Shown here: positions 38,301 through 46,233 of the stretch, one piece after another
Numbering within the stretch: the stretch's first letter is position 1
Layout: every line of letters begins with the position of its first letter
Origin: Akkermansiaceae bacterium
GTDB lineage: Bacteria; Verrucomicrobiota; Verrucomicrobiia; Verrucomicrobiales; Akkermansiaceae
Length of the DNA stretch: 64,000 nucleotides
Assembly: GCA_905182405.1 (NCBI GenBank)
Contig: CAJJBQ010000001.1
Location: 1,240,001-1,304,000 of the forward strand
Direction of reading: 5' to 3'
Position numbers and translations under genes: made by a program
Notes under the pieces: model-generated
The model's input: only the letters and a program-made list of their open reading frames with translations
The model's database searches: none
What the model was told of the DNA's origin: nothing

Positions 38301-40908
38301 TGCTCGTGAGAAGTTGGCAAAGTTTGAGCCGTTGGGCTTCGCCGCCGGAGAGGGTGTTGAGGGGCTGTCCGAGGCGGAGGTAGCCGAGTCCGGTGTCGAT
38401 GAGTGGCTGGAGAGCGAAGCGAATTTTGGAAATGAGGAGTTCTTCTTTCCGCGAAGCGGGCTTCACTGTATCGAGGAAATCGAGAGCCTCGGTCGAGGTG
38501 CAGCGGAGGAGGTCGGTGACTGATTTTCCGTGGAATTTGATTTCCTGGGCGGCGCGCGTGAAGCGGGAGCCGCTGCACTCGGGGCAGGTGAGGTAGAGAT
38601 CGGAGAGGAACTGCATCTCTACTTTTTCGAAACCATTTCCGGAGCAGCGCTGACAGCGACCGGGACCGGAGTTGAAGGAAAAGTAGCCGGGCGTGAGTTC
38701 GCGAATCTTGGCAGCGGGCGTGAGTGAGAGAAGAATCCGGAGATGCTCAAAGGCCCCGAGCAGGACGGCCGGAGTCGACCTTGGAGTACGGGAGAGAGGT
38801 GATTGGTCGATGAGTTGGACGCCATTAAGTTCCTCGATATTCTCGATTTTAGCAGCGGCGGGTGCCTCATCAGTGACGATGCCAAAATGGCGCGCGAGGT
38901 TGTTATAAATGATGGGGTGAGCGAGAGTGGATTTTCCGGAACCCGAGACGCCGGTGAGGGCCACGAAGATGCCGAGGGGAAGATCAAAATCTAGGTCCTC
39001 GATGTTGTTTGCCGAGGATCGCGAGATTTTAAGGTGGGCCTTGGGCTCGCGGTATTTTTTCGGAATGGGAATCTTCCTTTGACCGAGGAGATAGGGAAGG
39101 GTGTTGGACTGGGGGAATTTTTTGAGGGCTGATTTAGGAGGGACGCCGGAGGTCTCTGCCACGATGGAGCCGCCGGCTTCCCCAGCATGTGGACCCATGT
39201 CGATGAGGTTGTCGGCCTTGCGCATGACGGCTTCATCATGCTCGACGACAACGAGGGTGTTCCCCTTGTCGCGGAGCGCGTGCATCACCTTGATGAGGCG
39301 GTCGATATCGCGGTGGTGCAGTCCCACCGTGGGCTCATCCAAAACGAAGAGAGTGTGAGTGAGTGCGGAGCCGAGGCAGGTGGTGAGATTGACGCGGGCG
39401 ATTTCTCCGCCACTGAGTGTCCGGGCGGGTCGATCGAGAGTGAGGTAGCCGAGGCCCACTTCGTTGAGGTATTTTAAACGGGAAGTGATTTCGTCGTGGA
39501 CGAGCTGGCAGGATTTATCGAGAGGGGCGTGGGTGCTGGCGACGCTGTCGAAGAAGAAGATGAGTTGATCGAGGGGGATGTGCCAAAGCTCGGGGAGCGT
39601 TTTCCCGAGGATTTTGAAATGAAGGGCGTCGGGTTGGAGTCGGCTGCCTTGGCAGTCGGGGCAGGTGGTATAAGCACGGTAGCGGGCGAGGAAGACGCGG
39701 ACGTGCATCTTGTAGGCTTTTGTTTCGAGCCAATCGAAGAAGCCCTGGATGCCATACCATCGGCTTTCGCTCCAAAGGGACTCTGATTGCTCCAGAGAAG
39801 TGAGGGAAGACTTCGGACTGCGCTCGCCATACTTGACCCAATGTTGCTGCTCCGGGCTGAGTTTGTTCCAGGGGATTTTAGGATCTATTTGCGCTTCCTT
39901 GCAGGCCTTGAGGAGGTCCTGATGGCTCTGTTCCCCGCGTTCCCCGGTGAATGGTTTGATAGCGCCTTGCTTGAGCGAGAGGAGGTGATTTGGGACGGCC
40001 TTGTCGAGATCGATTCCGACGATGCGTCCGAAGCCCCTGCAACTTTGGCAGGCACCGAGAGGGGAATTGAAGGAAAAGAGAGAAGAGGTGGGCTGACGGA
40101 GGGGAGCCCAGGAGGAGGTGAATTCCGAACAGGGAACAGTGAGATCTGAACTTTGAACGATGGCTTTGCCTTTTCCGAGGCGGAGGGAATTTTCGGCGGC
40201 TTCGGTAACGCGGGCGCGGTTGCGGGGAGAGACCTTGATCCGATCTTGGATAATGAGGACTTCGGTAGGAAGTTTTTTGAGCTTGGGAGGGGAATCGGTG
40301 CGGATGACTTCGCCATCCAAGAGAATGCGGAGATAGGCCTGCGAGTGTAGGAAGGGGAAGAGTTCTTCGGGAGCGGTGTCCTGGGGAATGGGGATGGGAA
40401 AGAGGATGAGGATGGTGTCATCGGCGAAGTTTTTTTCGCACCAAGCGAGGATGGAGTCTGGCGAATCTGGCTGGACTGGCTCACCGGTGGCGGGGTGATA
40501 GCCGGTCGCGAGACGGGGGTAGAGGAGCTTGAGGTAGTCGTTGACCTCGGTGAGGGTGCCGACCGTCGAGCGGGTGGTGCGGATGGTGTTCTTTTGCTCG
40601 ATCGCGATGGCGGGAGGGATGCCATTAATTTGGTCGACTTCCGGCTTGTCCATACGGTCGAAAAACTGCCGCACGTAGGGGGAAAATGTTTCGACGTAGC
40701 GGCGCTGGCCTTCCGCATAGAGCGTGTGAAAGGCGAGGGAGGATTTGCCGGAGCCTGAGGGGCCGGTGATGACGGTGAGCTTACCAACAGGGATCTCAAG
40801 ATCGAGGTTCTTGAGGTTGTGCTGCCGGGCGCCGTGGATCCGAATGGCGTTTTCTTCGACGCGCTTTTTTGCGGAGGCGGTCTTCTTCTTAGCAGCTTTC
40901 TTCGGCAC
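35305..40908 (-). CDS. uvrA: Tandem (double-length) UvrA, excinuclease ABC subunit A
   Basis: The product has 1867 residues, about twice the usual 940, and consists of two UvrA units with four ABC ATPase modules. Walker A motifs are GPSGSGKSS (near 50), GVSGSGKST (near 656), GLSGSGKST (near 1010) and GVSGSGKSS (near 1555). Four signature motifs (three TLSGGE, one TVSGGE) are each followed by a Walker B; the last is IEEP instead of DEP. UvrA recognises DNA damage and loads UvrB in nucleotide excision repair. The first cysteine pair of the zinc module before FSFNSP is missing in both units (CQSC and CKTC keep only the second pair). Short dispersed repeats are read in frame at three places. The Lys-rich N-terminus is extra. 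Confidence 0.95.
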   Translation of the reverse strand: MPKKAAKKKTASAKKRVEENAIRIHGARQHNLKNLDLEIPVGKLTVITGPSGSGKSSLAFHTLYAEGQRRYVETFSPYVRQFFDRMDKPEVDQINGIPPAIAIEQKNTIRTTRSTVGTLTEVNDYLKLLYPRLATGYHPATGEPVQPDSPDSILAWCEKNFADDTILILFPIPIPQDTAPEELFPFLHSQAYLRILLDGEVIRTDSPPKLKKLPTEVLIIQDRIKVSPRNRARVTEAAENSLRLGKGKAIVQSSDLTVPCSEFTSSWAPLRQPTSSLFSFNSPLGACQSCRGFGRIVGIDLDKAVPNHLLSLKQGAIKPFTGERGEQSHQDLLKACKEAQIDPKIPWNKLSPEQQHWVKYGERSPKSSLTSLEQSESLWSESRWYGIQGFFDWLETKAYKMHVRVFLARYRAYTTCPDCQGSRLQPDALHFKILGKTLPELWHIPLDQLIFFFDSVASTHAPLDKSCQLVHDEITSRLKYLNEVGLGYLTLDRPARTLSGGEIARVNLTTCLGSALTHTLFVLDEPTVGLHHRDIDRLIKVMHALRDKGNTLVVVEHDEAVMRKADNLIDMGPHAGEAGGSIVAETSGVPPKSALKKFPQSNTLPYLLGQRKIPIPKKYREPKAHLKISRSSANNIEDLDFDLPLGIFVALTGVSGSGKSTLAHPIIYNNLARHFGIVTDEAPAAAKIENIEELNGVQLIDQSPLSRTPRSTPAVLLGAFEHLRILLSLTPAAKIRELTPGYFSFNSGPGRCQRCSGNGFEKVEMQFLSDLYLTCPECSGSRFTRAAQEIKFHGKSVTDLLRCTSTEALDFLDTVKPASRKEELLISKIRFALQPLIDTGLGYLRLGQPLNTLSGGEAQRLKLCQLLTSTKGSINSLLILDEPTTGLHFVDIERLLTIFHRLTDAGYSLLVIEHQLDVIRNADHVIELGPEAGINGGQIIFEGTPKELAKAKTHTAQAVTAISGRVAKKAPKKKQPHFRPQISLHGLRHHNLKNISLDIPLHEFVVISGLSGSGKSTLAFDVLFAEGQRRFLDSMSPYARQFASQLEKPDLDHIEGLPPTVAIEQRISRGGGKSTVGTVTEIFHFLRLLFAKVGIQHCPQSGEAVVSQTPEAIGDQLGKLLKKHKTLKLLSPVLRGRKGFHKEYAQAAAKANFKELFIDGNLIQTEDFQPLARHKAHDIDFVIAEVSKGDKDINEHLATALQYGKGTFRVLPGSQGSNRKSQISDLKTFSTARVSPTTGESFESLDPHHFSFNSPRGWCKTCRGYGHITSGFLDIKSFNSEAEAEIHEEKRVAKANPDEIRTCPDCYGARLRESSCHVLLPEVKLSLPALSALTVKDGLILIKILKFKGRDHLVARDIIPEIVQRLEFLDHVGLGYLQLDRSATTLSGGESQRIRLAAQLGSNLQGVLYILDEPTIGLHPRDNAALLKTLHALKEKGNSLILVEHDEDTIKAATHLIDLGPAAGVEGGEVVFEGNIQRSTPNAQPRNGKLESLRFTSSPTIQALKNPLIHPSRGERRKILKAKKNWIELKGCTINNLKNLDVKIPLGRLTVLTGVSGSGKSSLMRGCLSVAATSSREAKKSPQPLRLPYQKASGFDTFKYRYEVDQTPIGKTSRSCPATYVKLFDHIRALYAQLPEARMRGYTASRFSFNNKEGQCPECKGNGRIKLEMDFLPTTWIDCEACHGDRYNPATLEIRYNGLSIGDVLNLNIKTAAEFFDAHPKLQKPLSLLAETGLGYLTLGQPSPTVSGGEAQRLKLVTQLTKGRPKITDFGTINTNLYLIEEPTIGLHQQDVARLTDVLHRLVDEGHTVVVIEHHMDLAAEADYIIDLGPEAGPAGGQIIAQGTPEEVAKNKKSVTAPFIKVVLKNS
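36427..36489. repeat. Dispersed-type repeat read in frame inside uvrA (ABC linker of second unit)
   Basis: Repetitive GTTGAGCGTTGGGCG and GAACGTTGGATGTTG segments encode Ile-Gln-Arg-Ser-Thr-Pro-Asn-Ala-Gln near residue 1481. This kind of AACGTT-rich repeat is common between genes in Verrucomicrobia as I recall it. The position is the linker between the two ABC modules of the second UvrA unit, where extra residues are tolerated. Confidence 0.5.
37229..37261. repeat. TGAGATT heptamer repeat read in frame inside uvrA
   Basis: About four units of a 7-base pattern (TGAGATC, TGAGATT, TGAGATT, TGCGATT) encode [10 protein letters not shown] near residue 1221. It lies just before the zinc module of the second UvrA unit, at the place equivalent to the repeat at 40134 in the first unit. 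Confidence 0.6.
40134..40157. repeat. GAACAGTGAGATCTGAAC repeat inside uvrA, matching the IVS-gene flanks
   Basis: The first 18 bases match the repeat flanking the four-helix-bundle gene (52280-52298, reverse complement) at 17 of 18 positions. Here it encodes part of [13 protein letters not shown] near residue 255, in the loop ahead of the zinc module of the first UvrA unit. Confidence 0.65.
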
Positions 40909-40949
40909 GCCCCGAAACTAGCGCGGCAGCCAGAGTGCGCAAGCGGTCC

Positions 40950-43535
40950 TTATTCAGGGAGGGCAACAACGTCTTTTTCAGCGAGAATCTTTCCAAAAGG
41001 GCCTTTTTCTTCAAGGGCATCAATTTCCTTTTGGCAGAACTTGGCGAAGGTTGCGTCGCCCAAGGATAGGGCTGTTTTCATCGCTTTAGTGAGTTCTTGA
41101 ATGTAGTCGGCCTTGGCTTCTTCGTATTCTTCTTCGTATTCTTCCCAGAGTTCCAAAATATCAGCTTTGGCCTCTTTGAAGGTTCGTTTAATTTTACTAG
41201 GGGCTCCCGGAGGGAGATCTTTCGGAAGCTCGTGCTTTTCGTCGTATCCCTTTAGCGTCGCGATGACGGGAGCCTTGAGGGCGTCGGGAAAGGTTCGATC
41301 GAGTTCAATCCGCTTAATGGAATTTTTCACCCAATCGGAAATGATTTTATCCTTCTTCCGGCGGTAGCGTTCGTAGTCCCGGCTATGACGATTACGAATG
41401 GCCGTCCTGATGACTTCGATTTTCTCCAGAATGGGGGTGAGATCTGCCACGACGGGAGACATGTTGCGGAGGTCGGGGTGAGACCATTCGATCAGGGTAT
41501 ATGAAATGGCATCTTCAGGAACTCTATCGTTGAAGCCTTTCTCTCCGGAGTGAACGTATTCAAGCGCGGACTCTTTCCCGTGGCTGTAGTCGGGATTATT
41601 AGGAAGCCACTTGTGGAAGGCGAAGGCCTCTGCTGTGGGAGTTTCCCAAACTTCAGGATCTTCTTCGCTGCGACGGCCACCGAACCAGCAGGATTCATCC
41701 TCTTTGAGGGTGGCGTTCATGAGGCTCACAAAATGATTAGCTTCTTCTTGCGAGGAGGTAACAGCGAGGTGGCCTCCAGCTTGAGTGGCAATTTGGGAGG
41801 CATCTTCATAATTCAGCTCTCGTTTCAGGAGAAGGTAGCGTGAGCGATTGAACTCGAAGGCTGAGGTAGGAAAGATCGGCGGGGACTTGGCTGCGAGGCT
41901 TGCTGCTGTGCGTGCGAGCTGGGCATCGAGAGAGCCAGGATTAGGCTGGGTGAGCGTCCATTCGAAGATAGCGGGGCATTTTTCGATACCACTGAAATCT
42001 TCGATTCCATTCGAGGTCAGTCCTGCAAAGTCCTCGCCAAAGCGGGCGGCTTCCGGATCGTTGTCAGGCGAGGCTTTTGCCCAAAAGAATTTTGAAACGG
42101 GTTCACCGTCCATCCAATACCATTTTCCTTCTACGCCAGAATCTGAGGCTCCCAGCCAGACGGTTTTTTCTGATTTGAAAGAATCACGGAAAAAACGGAG
42201 ATCGTCCTTATTCTTTGCCGAGGCGAGCGAGGCGCCAAAGTTCTCGGCAAGGGCTTGTGCTTCAAGCCAAGTCTTCGAAGGGCGATAGAGGAAAAAAGCG
42301 GAGTTACCTCGCTTGATCGCGCCGACCGGGAGCTCTCCGAGTTTTCCCTTAGTAAGTGCACCCTGCAAACGAAGGAGAGAATCGAGAGGCTTCTCGCGCG
42401 TGACGACCGGATTGGGATCCGGCTTGGGTTTTGGAGAAGGTTTGGGATTGTTTTTCGCAATCTTTGGTTTTCGATGGTCTTTTTTAGGATCCTTCTTGGG
42501 CTTGGAAGATTTTTTGTCGATGATCGGCCTCTCGGGAGTCCTAGAGGTGATTATTTCCGGCTCGTCCTCTTGCTGGCCCCTAAAGAGAGCGAAGGCACCA
42601 CCTCCAAGGAGAAGTGCGATAACGATGAGAGCGGGAATCGGAGATGATTTGGAACTCTTAAGCTGAGTGATGGTTGCCTGGGGGGCGGAAGTGGAGCGTT
42701 CCGCGGTGGTGAATCGAGGGCCAGATAGTTTTTGGGCCTGTAATTCGAGTTGATCGGCCAATTGGTCGACATCTTTGTGGCGTTGGTTCGGGTCGGGATG
42801 GGTCGCTTTTGACAAGATCGCGTCGAGTCGCGCGTCGAGTCCGGTCTTCATGTTCGTAGAGTTACTCTCCGGAGCCCGTCCTTTGATGAGTTCGAAGAGC
42901 ATGGCTCCTACCGAAAAAATGTCGGAGCGTTGATCGATGTCGTATTTATGATTGAAAACCTCTGGAGCGGTATAGCCCGGTGTTCCCAAGGCGAGGCCTT
43001 CTCCACGTTTGGCATTGACTGGACGAGCCAAGCCAAAGTCTCCCACTTTGGGTTCCGCATCGATATCAAGGAGGATGTTAGCGGGCTTAATATCACGATG
43101 CAGGATGCCGCTCTTGTGCGCGTGCGCGAGACCTCGCGAAACCTTGCAGATTAGGTTGATGGCGATAGTGGGATCAATTGCCTTGTTATCAATGGAATAG
43201 AAGAGGGCTTTTCCCTGAACGTATTCCATGATGATGAAGAGCATGCCATCGACGTCCCCAAAGTCGTAAACCTTAATTAGATTGGGGTGATTGAGGCGAG
43301 CCATGGCTTTTGCCTCGGCTTCAAAGGATGCTCGAAATTGGGCATCGTCGCCGAACTCGCGAGGAAGAATCTTGATTGCGACAGACCGATCAAGAGATTT
43401 CTGATTGGCCTTGTAGACAGCCCCCATTCCTCCCTGAGCGATGAAGCCTTCGATCTCGTAGGCAGGAAAGAGCGGAGAGAGTTCTTCCACACTGGGAGCG
43501 ATAAACGAGGATGGTATTTCGGACTCCTTAGACAT
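40950..43535 (-). CDS. Transmembrane Ser/Thr protein kinase with two C-type-lectin-like domains
   Basis: An 861-residue protein. The PknB-type kinase domain fills about 28-275: glycine loop GFIAQGGMGAVYKA, VAIKIL lysine, catalytic HRDIKPANILL near 145, DFGLA near 167, GTPGYTAPE. One membrane helix lies at about 300-320, then a Lys/Pro linker (about 345-390). Two C-type-lectin-like domains follow, about 410-535 (RPSKTWLEAQALAENFGASL, VWLGASDSGVEGKWYWMDG) and about 550-690 (NYEDASQIATQAGGHLAV). The last 170 residues are charged helix. It is probably a receptor kinase sensing an outer ligand. uvrA follows after 41 bases on the same strand. Confidence 0.92.
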   Translation of the reverse strand: MSKESEIPSSFIAPSVEELSPLFPAYEIEGFIAQGGMGAVYKANQKSLDRSVAIKILPREFGDDAQFRASFEAEAKAMARLNHPNLIKVYDFGDVDGMLFIIMEYVQGKALFYSIDNKAIDPTIAINLICKVSRGLAHAHKSGILHRDIKPANILLDIDAEPKVGDFGLARPVNAKRGEGLALGTPGYTAPEVFNHKYDIDQRSDIFSVGAMLFELIKGRAPESNSTNMKTGLDARLDAILSKATHPDPNQRHKDVDQLADQLELQAQKLSGPRFTTAERSTSAPQATITQLKSSKSSPIPALIVIALLLGGGAFALFRGQQEDEPEIITSRTPERPIIDKKSSKPKKDPKKDHRKPKIAKNNPKPSPKPKPDPNPVVTREKPLDSLLRLQGALTKGKLGELPVGAIKRGNSAFFLYRPSKTWLEAQALAENFGASLASAKNKDDLRFFRDSFKSEKTVWLGASDSGVEGKWYWMDGEPVSKFFWAKASPDNDPEAARFGEDFAGLTSNGIEDFSGIEKCPAIFEWTLTQPNPGSLDAQLARTAASLAAKSPPIFPTSAFEFNRSRYLLLKRELNYEDASQIATQAGGHLAVTSSQEEANHFVSLMNATLKEDESCWFGGRRSEEDPEVWETPTAEAFAFHKWLPNNPDYSHGKESALEYVHSGEKGFNDRVPEDAISYTLIEWSHPDLRNMSPVVADLTPILEKIEVIRTAIRNRHSRDYERYRRKKDKIISDWVKNSIKRIELDRTFPDALKAPVIATLKGYDEKHELPKDLPPGAPSKIKRTFKEAKADILELWEEYEEEYEEAKADYIQELTKAMKTALSLGDATFAKFCQKEIDALEEKGPFGKILAEKDVVALPE

Positions 43536-43603
43536 GAAAATAACTTATTTTCTAAGCATATTTGAAATAATTCAGATAATCAACATCGAGCTTATCCGCT
43601 CTG

Positions 43604-43630
43604 TAATGAGGGGATAATAATGAGGGGATA
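43604..43630. repeat. Two tandem copies of TAATGAGGGGATA, period 14
   Basis: Exact 13-base copies separated by one base, just upstream of the kinase gene and downstream of asd in coordinates. Could be a regulator site or slippage product; no binding protein is known. Confidence 0.6.
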
Positions 43631-43662
43631 AGAAAAAACACCAACGGGAATTGCACAAATGC

Positions 43663-44664
43663 CTAGAGGATTTCAGCGATTTGCACGGCATTTAAGGCGG
43701 CGCCTTTCTTTACTTGGTCTCCGACGACCCAGATTGCGAGAGCATTGGGCAGGACTTGGTCTTCGCGGATGCGTCCGACGAGACAGTCGTCTTTTCCGGT
43801 GGTATCGAGTGGGGTGGGATAAATGCCCTTCGTTGGATCATCGGCGAGACGGATGCCCGGGGTGTTGGTAAAAGCGGCTTGAGCTTCTGTAACCGAGGGC
43901 TTTTTTTCAAAAATAGCGGTGAGGGAGATCGAATGGGAGCGCATCACAGGAACGCGTACGCAGGTGCAAGTCACCTTGAGGTCGGGAAGGCCGAGAATTT
44001 TGCGTCCTTCGTGGAGCATCTTCTGTTCCTCCTTGGTGTATCCATCGTCGAGGAACCGGTCGACGTGGGGGATAACGTTGTGCACGATTTGATGGGGATA
44101 AATGTTTTTGACGATGGGGCTGCCGTCGGCTAGTGCGTTAATCTGGCTTTCGAGTTCAGCAATCCCCTGCGCCCCACTTCCGGACACTGCTTGGTAGGTA
44201 GAGGCAATGATCCCTGTAAGCCCGAAGGCCTGGTGCAGTGGATAAAGACCCATCAGAGTGATGATAGTCGAGCAGTTCGGATTGGCGATGATGCCCCGGG
44301 GATGATGGGCGGCCGCTGCGGGATTGATTTCGGGGACCACCAGAGGAACGTCCGGATCCATGCGGAAGGCCGAAGAATTATCGATGACCACGCATCCCGC
44401 TTTGGCAGCGACTGGTCCAAACTCCTCTGAAATTCCTCCGCCGGCCGAAAAGAGGGCAACGTCGATGCCATCGAAGCTCTCCTTCGTGAGTACCTGAATC
44501 GTGACTTCTTCACCCCGGAAAGTAAGTTTTTGGCCCGCCGAGCGAGCTGAGGCAAGAAGAGTCAATTTGCCCAGCGGGAAATCTCGTTCTTCGAGGCAGA
44601 CGAGCATTTCGCGGCCGACCGCTCCGGTCGCGCCGACGATGGCAAGATGAGGCTGTCTTTTCAT
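43663..44664 (-). CDS. asd: Aspartate-semialdehyde dehydrogenase
   Basis: A 333-residue cytoplasmic enzyme reducing aspartyl phosphate with NADPH, on the route to lysine, diaminopimelate, threonine and methionine. Nucleotide-binding GATGAVGREM lies at 10-19, IIANPNCSTI holds the catalytic Cys near 130, and a His-type segment with VPVMRSHSISL lies further on. Length matches the bacterial family. It diverges from the small lipoprotein cluster. No lysine riboswitch was recognised in the 180-base gap. Confidence 0.96.
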   Translation of the reverse strand: MKRQPHLAIVGATGAVGREMLVCLEERDFPLGKLTLLASARSAGQKLTFRGEEVTIQVLTKESFDGIDVALFSAGGGISEEFGPVAAKAGCVVIDNSSAFRMDPDVPLVVPEINPAAAAHHPRGIIANPNCSTIITLMGLYPLHQAFGLTGIIASTYQAVSGSGAQGIAELESQINALADGSPIVKNIYPHQIVHNVIPHVDRFLDDGYTKEEQKMLHEGRKILGLPDLKVTCTCVRVPVMRSHSISLTAIFEKKPSVTEAQAAFTNTPGIRLADDPTKGIYPTPLDTTGKDDCLVGRIREDQVLPNALAIWVVGDQVKKGAALNAVQIAEIL

Positions 44665-44759
44665 GGGGGGCGTATGATAGCGTCTTCATGATGTGATGCA
44701 ACGCTCTGTTCACGGCGAAATCGACTTCTGAGAAAAAGTTAAATTTTTAAGATAACCAC

Positions 44760-44787
44760 TTGCCTCTAAAACAGAGAATCGTATCCT
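44760..44787 (+). promoter_or_regulatory. Possible sigma-70 type promoter for the small lipoprotein cluster
   Basis: TTGCCT and TATCCT are separated by 16 bases, about 60 bases before the first lipoprotein ATG. The -10 box is imperfect, so this is only a candidate. Confidence 0.3.
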
Positions 44788-44846
44788 TCGGAATCCTTAG
44801 CATGACATTAGCGGTGCTCAAGCGTTCTTAGATTACTACAATTGTT

Positions 44847-44972
44847 ATGAAAGCATCGTTCAAATCCCTCGCCGTGGTCGCATCTGCGTTCGCTCTTTTC
44901 GGTCTCAGCGCATGCTGCGACGCTCCGTCAGTCCAGGCACCAGCCCCTGCCTATGAAGCGCCTGCTAAGTAA
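44847..44972 (+). CDS. Tiny lipoprotein 1 (41 residues)
   Basis: ATG 44847 opens a 41-codon gene. MKASFKSLAVVASAFALF is a lipoprotein signal and LSAC (Cys 23) the lipobox, so only about 19 residues remain after processing, rich in Pro and Ala and ending APAK. It is the first of three consecutive tiny lipoprotein genes. Mature tails of all three end in Lys. They resemble small Lpp or entericidin-type lipoproteins only in size and signal; no function can be given. The neighbour encoding a TPR membrane protein lies downstream past a terminator. Confidence 0.75.
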   Translation: MKASFKSLAVVASAFALFGLSACCDAPSVQAPAPAYEAPAK

Positions 44973-45013
44973 GTTAAAGTCTCTCTAACCAAAATAATAA
45001 ACAGAAAAATATA

Positions 45014-45136
45014 ATGAAAATTGCAACTATCCTCGGCCTTATTGCAGCACTTGCTGGTTTCTCACTCACTTCTTGTGGAAGTGCTCCTGAGCCTGCTCCT
45101 GCTCCTGCTCCTACCTTTGAAGTTCCTTCGAAGTAA
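45014..45136 (+). CDS. Tiny lipoprotein 2 (40 residues)
   Basis: ATG 45014 opens 40 codons: MKIATILGLIAALAGFS, lipobox LTSC (Cys 21), then a Pro/Ala repeat SAPEPAPAPAPTFEVPSK. It begins 41 bases after the first lipoprotein and shares the same layout, so they look like paralogues or parallel inventions. The short Pro-Ala tail could span part of the cell envelope. Function unknown. Confidence 0.75.
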   Translation: MKIATILGLIAALAGFSLTSCGSAPEPAPAPAPTFEVPSK

Positions 45137-45226
45137 TTAGTAAAAGTACCTGAAAAAGTTTTGCCTGGAGCCGTTGGCATCCGTCATCTGTTAAGGCCTT
45201 TTTTAATCCTATTTAAATCCATCGTT

Positions 45227-45412
45227 ATGAAATTGTTAAAAGTTCTCTCTCTCCTCGCTTTCAGCGTCGGCTCCCTCGGTCTCTCCTCTTGCGGATGCTG
45301 CACCGGAGAAGCTTCTGTGCCCTCACTTCGTCCTCTTCCTAAGTTGAAGGAGCTCGTAGTTGAGCAGGAGATCGTGGTTGAGCAGGAGATCGTGGTTGAT
45401 GCCGCCAAGTAG
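45227..45412 (+). CDS. Tiny lipoprotein 3 (61 residues)
   Basis: A longer frame runs back to 45161, but ATG 45227 gives the correct lipoprotein signal (MKLLKVLSLLAFSVGSLG) with lipobox LSSC (Cys 22) followed by GCC. The mature part is about 40 residues and contains a direct heptad-like repeat VVEQEIVVEQEIVVD, which may be a small coiled coil or beta pair. A strong terminator follows 28 bases after the stop, so it closes the three-gene unit. Confidence 0.78.
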   Translation: MKLLKVLSLLAFSVGSLGLSSCGCCTGEASVPSLRPLPKLKELVVEQEIVVEQEIVVDAAK

Positions 45413-45439
45413 TCGAAAGCACACGACCCATAAATTTTC

Positions 45440-45471
45440 AAAGGACTGCGAATTTTCGCGGTCCTTTTTTT
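45440..45471 (+). terminator. Strong intrinsic terminator after the lipoprotein cluster
   Basis: A 12-bp stem AAAGGACTGCGA/TCGCGGTCCTTT with one G-T pair, 4-base loop, then TTTTTTT. Confidence 0.92.
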
Positions 45472-45533
45472 GTCTTCTGATATTCCGGCCTTTTCATCGA
45501 CCTCCATGTTACTTTAACCTAGAAAATCATCAT

Positions 45534-46223
45534 ATGAATTCAAAACTACTCATCCACCTTAGCATTCTACTCGTGCTCGTTTGCCTGACCTTCATCAAGT
45601 ATTCCAGCGCCAAGAGCGATGCCGCCAAGCCTGCCGCCGAGGAACAAGTTTATGACGAAAATTACGATGAGGATTATGATGACGTGCAACTCACGGAGGA
45701 GACGGACAACACCGTGGATATGATGATGGCGACGGTAATCCCACTTTTGGCCACTGTTATTTATGCCGGCTTTCTCGTGATCACTTATGTTCTTCCGTCA
45801 TTCGTCGATAAGATGTCCGAGGAAATGTATGGTTCCAGTGCGGAAGTGGAGGACGACCCTCTTCACGATGCTCGTGCAGCCTTTGCGCAGGGTGATTATC
45901 CGGAAGCGATTCGAATTTACCGTCAGGTTTATATGGAGAATCAGGCAGATCGCTTCCCGATGGTTGAGATTGCGAAAATTCAGCGGGCGAATCTAAACAG
46001 TCCGACCGTGGCTGTTGAGACTCTCCGTGAGGCTCTCGAAGCTCACGAGTGGCGTGAGAATGATACTGCCTTTTTTATGTTTCGCATCGCCGATATCTAT
46101 GAGAACGATCTGGATAACCACGAGGGTGCGATCGACATGTTGAAGCAGGTTCAAGAGGTTCTTCCCGACACCCGGCATGCTGCGAATGCGACGCATAAGT
46201 TGCGTGAATTTGGCGAAATTTAA
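45534..46223 (+). CDS. Membrane protein with TPR repeats
   Basis: The frame opens earlier, but ATG 45534 (MNSKLLIHLSILLVLVCLTF) follows the terminator and gives a sensible leader; 229 residues. After an acidic Asp/Glu/Tyr stretch (about 40-60) there is a second membrane helix (about 68-90; ATVIPLLATVIYAGFLVITY). TPR-like helical repeats follow (ARAAFAQGDYPEAIRIYRQ, HEGAIDMLKQVQEVLP), probably two to three. It lies 10 bases ahead of comEC on the same strand. TPR proteins act as scaffolds; a link to DNA uptake is possible but not shown. Confidence 0.75.
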   Translation: MNSKLLIHLSILLVLVCLTFIKYSSAKSDAAKPAAEEQVYDENYDEDYDDVQLTEETDNTVDMMMATVIPLLATVIYAGFLVITYVLPSFVDKMSEEMYGSSAEVEDDPLHDARAAFAQGDYPEAIRIYRQVYMENQADRFPMVEIAKIQRANLNSPTVAVETLREALEAHEWRENDTAFFMFRIADIYENDLDNHEGAIDMLKQVQEVLPDTRHAANATHKLREFGEI

Positions 46224-46233
46224 GTGAGCCTCA

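Noticed and set aside
35383..38523. Several long plus-strand frames of 180-300 codons
   Set aside because: All are antisense to the well-supported uvrA; acidic Gly/Val/Glu-rich translations with no domains.
44665..44846. Lysine riboswitch upstream of asd
   Set aside because: The gap is short and shows no conserved core or matching stems.
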